A program made the position numbers and the translations under genes. From JBOHHR01 sp050740975 (lineage in GTDB: Bacteria; Pseudomonadota; Gammaproteobacteria; JBOHHR01): a stretch of 10,941 nucleotides of DNA. The notes under the pieces were generated by a model. It saw only the letters and a list, made by a program, of their open reading frames with translations, ran no database searches and was not told where the DNA came from. Below, in pieces: positions 1 through 6,879 of this stretch (positions are counted from its first letter, which is position 1; each line of letters starts with the position of its first letter). The stretch lies in assembly GCA_050740975.1 (NCBI GenBank), contig JBOIEE010000014.1, positions 1-10,941 on the forward strand. Direction: 5' to 3'.

Positions 1-101
1 CGGCCATTCTCGCGAGTGGCGCGGGCCTCGATCCCGAGATCCCGATGTAAGCGGGCGGCCGCGAGTGTCGCCCGCCGGATCGCCGTCCTGTAATCGGTCA
101 T
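1..101 (-). CDS. ImmA/IrrE-like metallopeptidase, N-terminal fragment (runs off left edge)
   Basis: Only the first 33 codons are visible, reading MTDYRTAIRRATLAAARLHR and continuing to ATRENG at the window edge. The ATG (99-101) overlaps the TGA of the upstream regulator gene (98-100) in an ATGA arrangement, which indicates translational coupling. A GGAAGGAAATG context supplies a plausible ribosome binding site. The opening, an N-terminal helix rich in Ala and Arg directly after an XRE regulator, resembles ImmA/IrrE proteins, zinc metallopeptidases that cleave or release a cognate repressor. The HExxH zinc motif would lie outside the window, so the family call rests on gene order and the start of the sequence. 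It could be another protein paired with an XRE regulator. Confidence 0.55.
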   Translation of the reverse strand, partial: MTDYRTAIRRATLAAARLHRDLGIEARATRENG

Positions 102-478
102 TTCCTTCCCTTCTTCGGTGCTGAACGCGCGCGCAGGTATTCCGCGAAGCGACTCAGCTCCTCACGGTCTTTCACGGATAACTTGACCGCTGCCCGAGCC
201 AAATGTGTGACGTCCGCTGGCAAAGCGGTGGCCTCTTCTTCGCCCGTGAAGTGGCTGACCGGCTGCCGGTATAAATCCGCTAAGCGTTTCAGCTCAATGG
301 CGTCAATGCGGCGCTGGCCGCTTTCGATGTTGGTGAGTGCCGTTCGAGGAATGCCGAGGTGGCTCGCGACTTCGTCTTGAGAGAGGTTGAGGTATCCCCG
401 CGCTTGCCGAAGTCGTTCGCACAGCCGGCGCCGCTCAACTTCACTAGCCGGTAAGTCTGATTTTGCGCTCTTGCTCAT
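98..478 (-). CDS. XRE-family helix-turn-helix transcriptional regulator
   Basis: This is a 126-residue DNA-binding protein. Residues about 20-72 form a classic XRE/Cro-CI helix-turn-helix, LRQARGYLNLSQDEVASHLG followed by IPRTALTNIESGQRRI and ELKRLADLY. The C-terminal third is helical and charged and ends in a basic tail (PKKGRK). I chose the ATG at 476-478 rather than the in-frame ATG at 517 because a strong GGAGG (484-488) sits five bases upstream. The chosen start overlaps the end of the carrier-like gene by 35 bp, and the 3' end overlaps the ImmA-like gene by 4 bp. Such regulators usually repress their own operon, and the promoter at 850-877 carries repeats that could be its operator (inference). 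In XRE/ImmA pairs the peptidase typically inactivates the repressor on a stress or DNA-damage signal. Confidence 0.9.
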   Translation of the reverse strand: MSKSAKSDLPASEVERRRLCERLRQARGYLNLSQDEVASHLGIPRTALTNIESGQRRIDAIELKRLADLYRQPVSHFTGEEEATALPADVTHLARAAVKLSVKDREELSRFAEYLRARSAPKKGRK

Positions 479-818
479 TTTTTCCTCCGCCGTGATGCTC
501 TTTCCACTGCCGTTCAATGCTCTTCGCGAGATCCGTCACTGCTGTGTCGATGGAGCTATATCCGCCTGCACGGACCACACTTTCTCGAACTTCGAAGGGC
601 AAAATGTCGTCAAGCGAGCATAGAACTTCAACGACCGTCAGCGAATCGACCTCGATCGCCAACATAGCAATCTCGTCCGGACTATCCGGAAGCACCTGCC
701 CCGTCCCGTGCGCCTGGGCGCGTACCGCCTTTAGCAGCTCATCGTGCAGACATGCTGCGACGGCGTCCGCTGGATAGGTCAAGCTCGGTTGGACGTAAGG
801 TGATGTATCCGTTTCCAT
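444..818 (-). CDS. Small acyl-carrier-protein-like protein of unknown function
   Basis: This 124-residue cytosolic protein is the first gene of the XRE/ImmA operon. Residues 57-72 read VDSLTVVEVLCSLDDI, which matches the acyl carrier protein signature, a DSL at the start of helix II followed by VE..xxLE. Ser59 is in the position of the phosphopantetheine-bearing serine. The following GGYSSIDTAVTDLAKSIE (85-102) resembles helices III-IV of that fold. The N-terminal 55 residues extend beyond a typical carrier protein of about 80 residues. I start at 818 (METDTSPYV), but an ATG at 828-830 in the same frame is possible. The frame stays open to 1028, but that extension crosses the promoter and is unlikely to be translated. 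Neither start has a strong ribosome binding site. The carrier-like assignment comes from motif reading only. No synthase or transferase partner is visible, and the serine may not be modified. Confidence 0.7.
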   Translation of the reverse strand: METDTSPYVQPSLTYPADAVAACLHDELLKAVRAQAHGTGQVLPDSPDEIAMLAIEVDSLTVVEVLCSLDDILPFEVRESVVRAGGYSSIDTAVTDLAKSIERQWKEHHGGGKNEQERKIRLTG

Positions 819-849
819 AGTGTGTCTCATGACTGTTCTCGAGGATCTA

Positions 850-877
850 ATTATATGTCCGATTTGCAGACTGTCAA
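850..877 (-). promoter_or_regulatory. Sigma70 promoter of the carrier-like/XRE/ImmA operon with candidate operator
   Basis: On the minus strand a perfect -35 TTGACA (872-877) is separated by 16 bp from a perfect -10 TATAAT (850-855). Transcription would start near 843, leaving a leader of only about 13-25 bases. The spacer contains the imperfect palindrome GTCTGCAAATCGGAC (857-871). Short words recur around it on the plus strand: ATGTCCGA at 855-862 and 877-884, TTGCAGAC at 864-871 and 899-906, ATCTAA at 845-850 and 890-895. A repressor bound there would block RNA polymerase, fitting autoregulation by the XRE protein. The promoter match is direct; the operator role is inferred. Confidence 0.75.
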
Positions 878-1045
878 TGTCCGAATAGTATCTAAAGATT
901 GCAGACCCCTTGAACCGTCCAAAACTGGTCATCGCCTGCCCGCAACGGATTTGGATTTTAGAACCCCGGGGGCGATCGGTCGGGGAGAAGTGATGACGTC
1001 CTGGGGCGGCTCGGAGACGAGTGCGCACGTTCTATCGGTTGGTCC

Positions 1046-1051
1046 TATAAT
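1046..1051 (+). promoter_or_regulatory. Possible -10 box for the nuclease-NTPase gene
   Basis: A perfect TATAAT lies about 124 bases upstream of the ATG at 1175. No good -35 hexamer is present at the right distance; position 1023-1028 reads GCGCAC and is part of an 8-bp palindrome GTGCGCAC (1021-1028). If used, the promoter is weak or depends on an activator. The rest of the divergent interval (about 907-1174) shows no recognisable gene. Confidence 0.3.
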
Positions 1052-1174
1052 GAGCGGGGCAGTACCCGTACTCGCGCGATCGGCTCCGGTGGATGGGGCT
1101 TCTTCGATGTCTGGAACATCCTCAAAGGCGTGGTCTAGGTCATGAGGTATTAAACTGCTCTCGCAGGAAACAAC

Positions 1175-3790
1175 ATGAACGAGGGAACGGTAGGCACCCC
1201 GCTTACGTTGCTATCGTCCGACGAAGTCTGGGACCGGGTCGATCCCCTCGCGCCGGACCTGGGCGTGGACCCTGCCCGGGCGGGGCTATCGGACTTTCCC
1301 TACGCCAAGCTATCGGGTCCGGGGTTCGAGCGCCTCTGCTATGAACTGCTTGTCGCCGATGGCCGTTCGCCCCGTTTCTTCGGCCGGAGTGGACAAAAGG
1401 ACTACGGAGTGGACATCGTCGTCGGAGCGGGCGACACGCGGACGGTTTACCAGTGTAAGAACCTCGCCGATGCGCCTGCCTGGACCGAAGTCCGCGACGC
1501 TATAGCCAAATTCGAATCCGATTGGCTGGGTGAGGCAGGCCTACCCTGTCCCCAGCGTTTTGTGTATTGCTGCCCGCATCTGTTGGACCACGAAAAGCTT
1601 GGAAAGCCTTGGACGCGGTTCATGGACGAGTTTCGCGCAAGAACCGGGGTGGAGCTTTCCTTCTGGAACAAGGGGACGCTGGACACCCGCCTGCGCAGGC
1701 TACCCGACGTGGTCGCAGGGCTGTTCTCGGGTTCTTATGCGGAGCACTTTTGCGGCCGCGATAACTGGCGGCTCGACGACCCCTGGACCCGGGTGCGTTG
1801 GGGCGAGGCTCGGCACCGTGCCATAGAGCGATTCTTGGATCGTCACAAGAGTGGCGCAATCCATATTTCCGATCAAGACGAAGAGCGTTCGGAGCTCTTG
1901 TCCGGCTCAGACGCCCTGGCCATTCGCGGCCTACCCGGATCAGGAAAAACATTTTGGGCCCTGGAACTCGGTTGTCGCATGCGCTCCCCGCTGCGCCGTC
2001 TCTACTACGCCACGCTCAACGGCTCCTCCGATCCAGAGCGCCTGTGGCAGTCGGTACGGCGGCGTTGCAGCCTGCCCGCCCTGTTTGTGCTGGACGACTG
2101 CCACCAGGACCTGGAGGGTGCAGGAATGGTCCGGGAGCGTCTAAGGCCCGAGCTTGAGAACGGCACCGTAAAGCTCTTGCTTGTGCTGCGCGATCTGCCC
2201 CGTTCCGCTTCCGGGGGGCTTGATGACACCCCCGAATGGCTGGTCCAGTTGGAGCAGGACAGGGCGGTCATCGACATGAAGACCGATCTCAAGCGAACCC
2301 GCGCGGTCACTGAGCACCTGCGTCCGGACTTGGTCGGCTTGTCCACCCAAAGGCTCGAGCGGCTCCATCATTTCACTGGGGGCGACCTGTTGTTGCTGGA
2401 CGAGCTACTGAGCGCTGTGACTTCTCCCCTGGACCTGGATGCGCTTCGCCCGGATAAGCTCTATGACAACATACGGAACCGTTACTTCGGACGCAACCGC
2501 CGCCTGCCCACCATCCGCAGACTGGCCTGCCTGGCCCAGTTCGAGCTGACACCCCTGGAGTCCTTCCTCGACGGCGGCTGGCCGCCGGACGAGAAGCATC
2601 TTGCCGCCCCGCTCATGACGGAGCTCTTTGCGCCGCCTCGGTATCCTTTTCTGCATCCCTCCCTGGCGGAATTGGTGCTACGGGCCCTGCTGACCCTGGA
2701 GGTCAGCGTTGAACGTCTGGAAGAGAAGGTGGCCGACGCCACCGGGAGCGAGCTAGCCGCCTACTTCCGGTACGTCTTGGCCTCCCAGTCGAAAGGCACC
2801 GCACGCGACACCGACCCCATGGCAAGCCTGGAGACCGTATTGCGGATCCGGCTCAAGCTGGTGGAAGGGGCGGCGGAGGCGAGGATCAAGGCCCATTTCC
2901 TGGGGGATGCGAAGATCCTGACCTACATCGAGGCGCACCTGGACCGCTGTACATTCACCTTCCTGCATATCTGCCTCACAATTCTCGCCATCGCGGCCCA
3001 TCCGGCGAAGGGACGCTACGTGGAGCTGATCGAGAAGCGGTTTCGCATCCTCTTCCAGCGAGAGCGCGAGGGGTCTGACACGCTTGGACTAGCGACAGTC
3101 GGCACCGGCTTTTTCGCGTTGGCCCGGAACGCGCCAGCAACCCTTGAGACCGTACAAACTGAGCATGGGGCCGGGCGCTTCCTACGCCTCATCACCGCCA
3201 ACGGCACCCTGTTCGAGCTGTTCCGCGTCCTCCAGCGCGCCACGCCCAGCTTCCGGGAGGCGCTGCTGGGGCAGCTCGACGACGCCACTGTCGGAAAGCT
3301 GGTGGACAAGACCATCGCCGCGGGGCGTTCCATGGAGTCCTTCCACTACACGCTGTGCCAGCTCGCTCGAACCCCAGGGCAAAGGGAGCGGCTCGAAGCA
3401 TGGTTGGAGATCGAGGGCTGGTGGCGTCTCATCATTGGTATCGGTACCCTCAACAGCCTCAGACAGCTTTCCCGCGCCATGAGCGACGCCGTCCGAGGGC
3501 AGTTCATACGCGCATCTTCCGGACTAAGTCCCGCGGACTGGCGCGGGATCATCGCCCGTGGTCTGTTCTTGAACGCCTGCACCTTCGCCACCGAAGACCT
3601 CGCCACCTATCCTGAGTCGAGTCAGAATGTCTTCCACCAGGCTCTGGGCGAGACGGCCGCCCCCTTGGCGGCCGAGGCAAGCTGGTTCGATCTCAATCCC
3701 AGCCGGCCACCCACCGACTTAGCCTCCGTAGAGGGCCGAATCCTGCGCGAGGCCCTGCAAGGCGCGGATCGAGGGGCTCAAGCTGGATGA
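1175..3790 (+). CDS. Mrr-like nuclease fused to STAND-like NTPase, Avs-like defence effector (frameshifted)
   Basis: The 871-residue ORF has an N-terminal nuclease and a central NTPase. Residues 48-112 carry a PD-(D/E)xK core of the Mrr type: E52 in GFERLCYELL, D80 in KDYGVDIVV, and the QxK pair Q93/K95 in VYQCKN, followed by a helix. A linker leads to a Walker A motif GLPGSGKT (252-259) and a Walker B strand LFVLDDCH (303-310). Residues beyond about 400 are leucine-rich and helical, as in STAND sensor regions. The start is supported by AGGA (1165-1168) six bases before the ATG. Proteins with a nuclease, STAND and helical sensor act in antiviral defence: the sensor binds a phage protein, the NTPase oligomerises and the nuclease cuts DNA. 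The last residues (DRGAQAG) are out of phase, because a +1 shift near 3766 puts the continuation in another frame. Intact length would be about 1114 residues. Assignment to a specific Avs type is not possible by eye. Confidence 0.8.
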   Translation: MNEGTVGTPLTLLSSDEVWDRVDPLAPDLGVDPARAGLSDFPYAKLSGPGFERLCYELLVADGRSPRFFGRSGQKDYGVDIVVGAGDTRTVYQCKNLADAPAWTEVRDAIAKFESDWLGEAGLPCPQRFVYCCPHLLDHEKLGKPWTRFMDEFRARTGVELSFWNKGTLDTRLRRLPDVVAGLFSGSYAEHFCGRDNWRLDDPWTRVRWGEARHRAIERFLDRHKSGAIHISDQDEERSELLSGSDALAIRGLPGSGKTFWALELGCRMRSPLRRLYYATLNGSSDPERLWQSVRRRCSLPALFVLDDCHQDLEGAGMVRERLRPELENGTVKLLLVLRDLPRSASGGLDDTPEWLVQLEQDRAVIDMKTDLKRTRAVTEHLRPDLVGLSTQRLERLHHFTGGDLLLLDELLSAVTSPLDLDALRPDKLYDNIRNRYFGRNRRLPTIRRLACLAQFELTPLESFLDGGWPPDEKHLAAPLMTELFAPPRYPFLHPSLAELVLRALLTLEVSVERLEEKVADATGSELAAYFRYVLASQSKGTARDTDPMASLETVLRIRLKLVEGAAEARIKAHFLGDAKILTYIEAHLDRCTFTFLHICLTILAIAAHPAKGRYVELIEKRFRILFQREREGSDTLGLATVGTGFFALARNAPATLETVQTEHGAGRFLRLITANGTLFELFRVLQRATPSFREALLGQLDDATVGKLVDKTIAAGRSMESFHYTLCQLARTPGQRERLEAWLEIEGWWRLIIGIGTLNSLRQLSRAMSDAVRGQFIRASSGLSPADWRGIIARGLFLNACTFATEDLATYPESSQNVFHQALGETAAPLAAEASWFDLNPSRPPTDLASVEGRILREALQGADRGAQAG

Positions 3791-4520
3791 GCTGACAGGG
3801 CTGGGTTTCCGCGAGGCGGTCAACGGCTTCGCCTTCGCCTGGCGGGAGCGGGAAGACCTGCGCCCTGCCCTGGCCGCACAACTTTGGGACAGCCTCACGG
3901 ACCCGGCCTGCTGGCCCAGGGAAGACGGCGAGGTCGCCGCCTTGCGCTTGATGCTGGGCATCGCCCGCTCCGAGGCCATTTCCCAGCAGGACGCCCTGCG
4001 GCTGTTGGCGACGACCGGCTCGTTCCTAGACCGCGAGGTCTGCGCGGATATCCACACCCCGCCCCTGTTCCTGTTCGTATGGAACATGGCTGCGCTGCGG
4101 TATGAGCGCGGGGCCGATCGGTCCTTCCAAGGGACCTTGCCGGATGCCCTGATCAAGATCCTTTTGGCGGTCCTGCGGGAGCGGGTGCGTCCCAAGGGTG
4201 CCAACGAGGAGAAGCTGGCCCAGTTGGCCCTCGGCGGCCTCTTGAAGTTTTTGCTACCGCGGCTTGGCAACGAACTTCGCGGCATCCTGGCGCCGCTCGC
4301 AACCATTACACGGCTCTACAAGGAGGCTCTTGAGCATACCTTCGTGCTCGCCTTATTCGCCTTGGAGGGCATCGCGCTGTTCCGGCCCGACGAGCCTGTG
4401 TTAACGCCCCTGGTCTCTGTCGGCCTGCTTGCAAAGTCCAAGCAGTATGAAGAAATCGGCCCGGCCATCGACCACCTGTGCGAACGAGTGAAGGGTCACG
4501 GCGCGCTCGGCCGGAAGTAG
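3768..4520 (+). pseudogene. C-terminal remainder of the nuclease-NTPase protein, separated by a +1 frameshift
   Basis: Skipping one base around 3764-3767 makes the upstream frame run on as IEGLKLDELTGLGFREAVNG and stay open for 250 codons to the TAG at 4518-4520. The composition continues the upstream helical, Leu/Ala/Arg-rich style (for example LALGGLLKFLLPRLGNELRG). No ribosome binding site or convincing start codon lies near 3768. The first in-frame ATG is at 3951, internal to the helical region, with another candidate at 3942 in the published-style ORF start. The segment is therefore best read as the sensor tail of the same protein. No strong slippery heptamer is visible, only a GGGG run at 3773-3776, so a point insertion or sequencing error is more likely than programmed frameshifting. 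If real, the mutation removes the end of the putative recognition domain. Confidence 0.75.
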
Positions 4521-4544
4521 GTTCACTAGGAACACCATTTTACA

Positions 4545-4611
4545 AACACCCCTGCCTGATGGTCGGCCCGTTATCGGCCTGTCGCCCACAATCATTCGAC
4601 CCAGGGGTTTT
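4545..4611. terminator. Long-loop inverted repeat between convergent genes, possible terminator
   Basis: AACACCCCTG (4545-4554) pairs with CAGGGGTTTT (4602-4611) at nine of ten positions. The 47-base loop contains a small GGCC/GGCC hairpin. It lies 24 bases after the stop of the nuclease-NTPase remainder and ends in TTTT on the plus strand. The large loop makes this a weak candidate. Confidence 0.25.
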
Positions 4612-4622
4612 GCAGCGAAGGT

Positions 4623-4650
4623 AAAAAGGATGTCACCCCACTGCGTCCTT
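4623..4650 (-). terminator. Candidate Rho-independent terminator of rpe-gph-trpE
   Basis: On the minus strand AAGGACG (4644-4650) can pair with CATCCTT (4626-4632) apart from one C-A mismatch. The loop is 11 bases and a run of five T follows. It starts 21 bases after the trpE stop codon. The stem is short, so termination may be inefficient. Confidence 0.4.
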
Positions 4651-4671
4651 GCCCTTAATTCCCGTTGATAC

Positions 4672-6183
4672 TTATTGGGGCCCCATCCCGCGACTTTCGG
4701 GCGTAGTAGCTAATCCTCCCGCGGCCATCGTCACTGCGCGGAAGACGGCCCGCCCCTTGTTCATGGTCTCATTCCATTCCAGCGCGGGGACCGAATCGGC
4801 GACGATACCGGCGCCCGCTTGGATGTGCAAGAAACCGTCTTTAATTACCGCCGTGCGGATGGCGATCGCGGTATCCATATTGCCCTGCCAGGAGAGATAA
4901 CCGACGGCACCCGCATACACCCCACGCTTGACCGGCTCCAACTCGTCGATGATCTCCATGGCTCGGATCTTGGGCGCCCCGGTCACCGTCCCGGCCGGGA
5001 AAGTCGCACGCAACACGTCCATGGTCGAATAGCGTTCGTCAAGCTTCCCGATAACATTGGACACTATGTGCATCACGTGCGAATAGCGCTCGGTGAGCAT
5101 CGTGTCGGTGACCTTGACGCTCCCCGTTTTGGCGATCCGCCCGATGTCGTTGCGGCCGAGGTCGATCAGCATCAGATGCTCGGCCAACTCCTTCGGATCA
5201 CTCAGCAACTCCCGCTCCAAGGCGCTGTCTTCCTGCGCATCGCGTCCGCGGCGCCGGGTGCCGGCGATAGGCCTAACCGTGACCTCGCCCATTTCCACCC
5301 GCACCAGGATCTCGGGCGAGGAGCCCACTATCTCGAAGTCTCCGAGGTCGAGGAAATACAAATACGGGGATGGATTGAGACAACGCAAGGCTCGGTAGAG
5401 GTTGATCGGTGGGGAGCGAAATGGAATGGATAAGCGCTGTGAAAGCACCACCTGCATCACATCGCCTTCCAGGATGTAGTTCTTCACCTGCTCGACCGCC
5501 GTCTCGAAACGCTCTTGGGTGAATCCCGAGACGAAGTCCGCTTCGCCCACCACCGGTCTATTCAGCCCATCGTCGAGCGAACTAGGGGCGCTTTCCTGAA
5601 GCTTGGCCGTCAGCTCATCCAAGCGCCTCTGGCCGCTGTCCTCGGCGTTGGCCTGCTCCGGATCTACATGCACAACGATATGCAACTTGCCGCTCAGGTT
5701 ATCAAACACCAACACCTCTTCCGACACCGTGAGCAGGATATCGGGGCAAGCTAAAGGGTCCGGAGCTTCGGGCTTAGCTAAGCGCTGCTCCACGTAGCGC
5801 ACCGTGTCATATCCGAAATACCCTACGAGCCCGCCGGTGAAACGGGGCGCACCCTCTAGCCTGGGGACCCGGATCCGCTGCTGAAAAGCTTCGACCCAGG
5901 ACAGCGGGTCCTGGCTGCGCGTTTGCTCCACGACCACGCCCTCGCGCTCTACGGTTATCTCGCTACCCCGCACCCGCAGTACGGTTCGCGCCGGTAAACC
6001 GATGATGGAGTATCGCCCCCATTGTTCGCCGCCTTGCACCGATTCCAAGAGATAAGAATAAGAACCACGAGCGAGCTTGAGATAAGCGCTTAAAGGGGTA
6101 TCCAGATCGGCTAAAACTTCCCGCACTAAGGGGATGCGGTTGTATCCTTGAGCTACCCATTCGGAATACGCTTTTGTGCTCAT
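4672..6183 (-). CDS. trpE: Anthranilate synthase component I
   Basis: TrpE converts chorismate to anthranilate, the first committed step of tryptophan synthesis, using ammonia delivered by the TrpG glutaminase. The 503-residue length is normal. The chorismate-utilising domain occupies about residues 220-485, with SSPEIL (288-293), PIAGTRRRG (305-313), DLGRNDIGRI (341-350), PAGTVTGAPKIRAMEIIDE (396-414) and QAGAGIVADS (455-464). The N-terminal LLES (45-48) is the conserved tryptophan-binding element for feedback inhibition, so the enzyme is probably regulated by its end product. The ATG lies 3 bp after the gph stop with no strong ribosome binding site, which suggests coupled translation. It is the last gene of rpe-gph-trpE. 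No trpG follows; downstream is the convergent nuclease-NTPase gene. Confidence 0.97.
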   Translation of the reverse strand: MSTKAYSEWVAQGYNRIPLVREVLADLDTPLSAYLKLARGSYSYLLESVQGGEQWGRYSIIGLPARTVLRVRGSEITVEREGVVVEQTRSQDPLSWVEAFQQRIRVPRLEGAPRFTGGLVGYFGYDTVRYVEQRLAKPEAPDPLACPDILLTVSEEVLVFDNLSGKLHIVVHVDPEQANAEDSGQRRLDELTAKLQESAPSSLDDGLNRPVVGEADFVSGFTQERFETAVEQVKNYILEGDVMQVVLSQRLSIPFRSPPINLYRALRCLNPSPYLYFLDLGDFEIVGSSPEILVRVEMGEVTVRPIAGTRRRGRDAQEDSALERELLSDPKELAEHLMLIDLGRNDIGRIAKTGSVKVTDTMLTERYSHVMHIVSNVIGKLDERYSTMDVLRATFPAGTVTGAPKIRAMEIIDELEPVKRGVYAGAVGYLSWQGNMDTAIAIRTAVIKDGFLHIQAGAGIVADSVPALEWNETMNKGRAVFRAVTMAAGGLATTPESRGMGPQ

Positions 6184-6186
6184 CGC

Positions 6187-6879
6187 TTAAAACAGCCCCA
6201 TGATCTCGACCAGGGAATCGAGCACATAGTCAGGGCGCGCGTCAGCGATGTCCTCGCCGTGGTTGTAGCCGTAACGCACCCCGATGACCGGCATTCGCGC
6301 GACGCGCGCGGCCAGTACATCGTTGATCGAATCCCCCACCATCAGGGAGTCCTTGGCGCTGACCCCGAGGCTTTGCGCGGCATAAAGCAGCGGTTCGGGA
6401 CTCGGTTTCTTTTCGCCTAGCGAGTCGCCGCTCACCACCACGGAAAAGCCTGACAATAGTCCTAGGGATCTCAGCAGTGGTCGCGTGAAACGCTGGCGCT
6501 TGTTGGTGATGCACCCAAGCGCATAGCCCGCCTCCAGCAGGTAATGGATCCCCTCCCGTACCCCGGGATAGAGTCGGCTTTGGCGGCAGGTATTTTCGGC
6601 GTAGATATCGGAAAAGATCGCAAACGCCTCTTGGAACAAGCGCTGGTCCGGCTCTTCATCGGCGCCGCCCGTGAGCGCGCGTTTCACCAGGCGTTCCGCC
6701 CCCTTGCCTACCCAGAGCTTCACCTTTTCCATCCCCTGGGGCGACATGTAGAGTTGCTCCAACATTGTATCGATGCTGTAGGCCAGGTCGGGAACGCTAT
6801 CCACAAGGGTGCCATCCAAATCAAAAAGGATGAGTTTCGGCTTTTGTGCCCAGCGTTTTGTCCTCGGGTCTAGGCACAT
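6187..6879 (-). CDS. gph: Phosphoglycolate phosphatase, HAD family
   Basis: Gph dephosphorylates 2-phosphoglycolate, a by-product of DNA repair and of Rubisco oxygenation, in the cytosol. The 230-residue protein has all four HAD motifs: FDLDGT (19-24, nucleophile D20 and acid D22), CITN (123-126), the motif III lysine in EKKPSPEPL (156-164), and VGDSINDV (181-188) for Mg binding. A helical cap domain lies between motifs I and II, about residues 30-110. The chosen ATG (6877-6879) overlaps the rpe stop by 10 bp. The N-terminal extension of about 15 residues before the first strand is slightly long, but no better start is visible. Its place between rpe and trpE is a conserved gammaproteobacterial arrangement. 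Confidence 0.93.
   Translation of the reverse strand: MCLDPRTKRWAQKPKLILFDLDGTLVDSVPDLAYSIDTMLEQLYMSPQGMEKVKLWVGKGAERLVKRALTGGADEEPDQRLFQEAFAIFSDIYAENTCRQSRLYPGVREGIHYLLEAGYALGCITNKRQRFTRPLLRSLGLLSGFSVVVSGDSLGEKKPSPEPLLYAAQSLGVSAKDSLMVGDSINDVLAARVARMPVIGVRYGYNHGEDIADARPDYVLDSLVEIMGLF

Noticed and set aside
819..1028. N-terminal extension of the carrier-like gene up to 1028 on the minus strand
   Set aside because: The extension crosses a perfect promoter at 850-877, so the transcript starts inside it.
822..1145. Plus-strand open frame in the divergent interval
   Set aside because: No ribosome binding site or motif; it covers the promoter and repeats.
4819..5433. 204-codon plus-strand open frame
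   Set aside because: It is the antisense of well-conserved trpE sequence.
4672..6183. trp attenuator or leader peptide before trpE
   Set aside because: trpE starts 3 bp after gph within the operon, leaving no room for a leader.
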